Part shown: piece by piece, positions 4,908 to 6,026 of the stretch
Numbering within the stretch: the stretch's first letter is position 1
Layout of the letters: each line of letters opens with the position of its first letter
The notes under the pieces: model-generated
The model's input: the letters and a program-made list of their open reading frames with translations, nothing else
What the model was told of the DNA's origin: nothing
The model's database searches: none
Translations under genes and position numbers: made by a program
NCBI GenBank assembly: GCA_035275625.1
Contig: DATEMK010000615.1
Location: 1 to 6,026, forward strand
DNA: 6,026 nucleotides
Reading direction: 5' to 3'
DNA from: DATEMK01 sp035275625
Lineage (GTDB): Bacteria; Bacteroidota; Bacteroidia; AKYH767-A; OLB10

Positions 4908-6026
4908 ATGAGAACCCTGTTTGCAGAATTGAAACATTTCTGCTATAAAAATTTCCTGCTTAAATTTTTTCTCTTTATTTTTCTGTTTCCTGTTTTAAAA
5001 TTGCAGGCGCAGGTAACTTTTGGTGCGCCCGGCAGCCATGAGAGACATGCTGCTATTAAAGGTTGGAATGGTTTTGAATTCAGAAAATCATGGAAATACC
5101 ATGAGGGCGACAATAAGCAATGGAGATCAGTTAATTGGGATGACAAGGATTGGCAGGAAATAAAGCCCGACAGCGGACATCCCTTATCTATTTCAAACAT
5201 GCCCGGGTTTAAAGGCATTGGTTGGTTCCGCATGTATTTTGAAACGGATTCTTCCATGATGAACGTTCCGCTATTGATGTCATTAAGCCAGTATGGCGCA
5301 ATGGAAGTTTACGTGGACGGAAAATTTCTTCACAGCTTCGGACTCGTTGGAAAAGAGAAGGCATTTGAAAAAGCGCAATTTGTTACTGATGTTTTACTGC
5401 CTTTTGCATTTACGCTCCTGCCGCAAAAACAGCACGTGATTGCTGTAAGATACTCCAACTTCACTGCTGCAGAATTAAACAGGCAGCGCGAAGCTCCGTT
5501 TGTTCAATTCGAGATTAATATTGAAAAAGTTAATGACCTTGTTTATGAGCTGCCTTTAGTTATAGATAAGATTTTTTCAGTAACCAGCCTCGCTGCAATT
5601 TTACTCACATTGGGTCTCGTTCATTTTATATTATTCCTTTTTTACAGGGAAAAAAAACATAACCTTTACTACAGTATTTATTCTCTTGTTTTAAGCCTGC
5701 TCTTTATCGCTTTGACGCTTTTATTTACCAGCCGCAATTTTGAAATTGCACGTTTTTGCACTGCATTTATGGTTTATACGCTTCCCCTGATCCCGATAGC
5801 GCTTATTGCATTGTTGTATGATATTTTTTACAAACGGATGCTTAAGTTTTTTTGGGTGCTTCTTGTTATTTCTGCAGCGTATGTGATAGTGCATTTTTAC
5901 AGGAGCGAATCGGACAAAATAATTGGTGCAATCATCTTTTTCGTTTCGGTAGCGGAAATTTACCGGATCATTATTAAGGCAATTGCGAAGAAGAAAGAGG
6001 GTGCAGCCATATTCGGAATTGGGTTC
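4908..6026 (+). CDS. Membrane sensor with N-terminal galactose-binding-like domain and multi-TM region (truncated at window end)
   Basis: 373 codons from ATG 4908 run open to the last base. Residues 16-34 form a signal peptide (FLLKFFLFIFLFPVLKLQA) with likely cleavage after A34. Residues about 50-205 resemble a galactose-binding-like beta-sandwich as in glycoside hydrolase family 2 and 7TMR sensor proteins: WRSVNWDDKDW (72-82), GIGWFRMYF (103-111), and YGAMEVYVDGK (129-139) with a following loop to FG (144-145). Transmembrane helices lie at about 222-246, 253-273, 283-304, 314-331 and 338-357, and a sixth begins near 366, consistent with a 7TM-DISM-type module. The output domain is missing; relatives end in a histidine kinase, SpoIIE-type phosphatase or nucleotide cyclase, and I cannot say which. 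It likely senses a carbohydrate or other ligand outside the inner membrane (inference). It is 44 bases downstream of paiB with no Shine-Dalgarno. Confidence 0.9.
   Translation, partial: MRTLFAELKHFCYKNFLLKFFLFIFLFPVLKLQAQVTFGAPGSHERHAAIKGWNGFEFRKSWKYHEGDNKQWRSVNWDDKDWQEIKPDSGHPLSISNMPGFKGIGWFRMYFETDSSMMNVPLLMSLSQYGAMEVYVDGKFLHSFGLVGKEKAFEKAQFVTDVLLPFAFTLLPQKQHVIAVRYSNFTAAELNRQREAPFVQFEINIEKVNDLVYELPLVIDKIFSVTSLAAILLTLGLVHFILFLFYREKKHNLYYSIYSLVLSLLFIALTLLFTSRNFEIARFCTAFMVYTLPLIPIALIALLYDIFYKRMLKFFWVLLVISAAYVIVHFYRSESDKIIGAIIFFVSVAEIYRIIIKAIAKKKEGAAIFGIGF

Noticed and set aside
4943..5257. A 104-codon minus-strand frame
   Set aside because: Antisense to the signal peptide and beta-sandwich domain of the receptor, whose domain order is convincing.

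Overview
The window looks like a chromosomal piece of a Bacteroidota bacterium, plausibly a Chitinophagales/Sphingobacteriales-type lineage (inference). Three things point there. Several intergenic gaps carry close matches to the Bacteroidota -7 promoter element TAnnTTTG (2450, 2517, 3193, 4183). Start codons are mostly preceded by A/T-rich DNA rather than Shine-Dalgarno sequences. The domain architectures (cyclase + TolB/FlgO-like + TPR; galactose-binding-like + multi-TM receptor) are common in that phylum. No rRNA, tRNA, CRISPR array, insertion sequence or phage gene is visible, and no gap between genes exceeds about 250 bases.

Layout. On the minus strand, bases 1-1969 hold a nearly complete 656-codon class III nucleotide cyclase fused to a TolB/FlgO-like domain and a long TPR array; it leaves the window at base 1. 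Next on the same strand is a 75-residue Cys/His-containing small protein (2128-2355), separated from the cyclase by a strong palindromic terminator (2061-2095). A 245-base divergent region (2356-2600) with two promoter-like boxes separates this from a plus-strand series: ferritin (2601-3152), a cytosolic aldo/keto reductase (3272-4093), a PaiB-type FMN-binding protein (4195-4863), and a membrane receptor with a secreted beta-sandwich sensor domain and at least five transmembrane helices (4908 to the window end, truncated).

How the genes may work together. Ferritin, an NAD(P)H-dependent reductase and a flavin-binding split-barrel protein form a loose redox/iron-stress neighbourhood, but the gaps and separate promoter-like boxes argue for individual units rather than one tight operon. 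The two large flanking genes are signalling proteins: a cytosolic cyclase whose substrate-selecting residues are not the canonical Lys/Asp pair, and a transmembrane sensor whose output domain lies outside the window. I see no convincing wholly new system. The best leads are the cyclase's unusual active site, a short overlapping upstream ORF at the ferritin start, and the AKR-paiB gap, which combines a perfect AGGAGG, a hairpin and a -7 box almost touching the next start codon.
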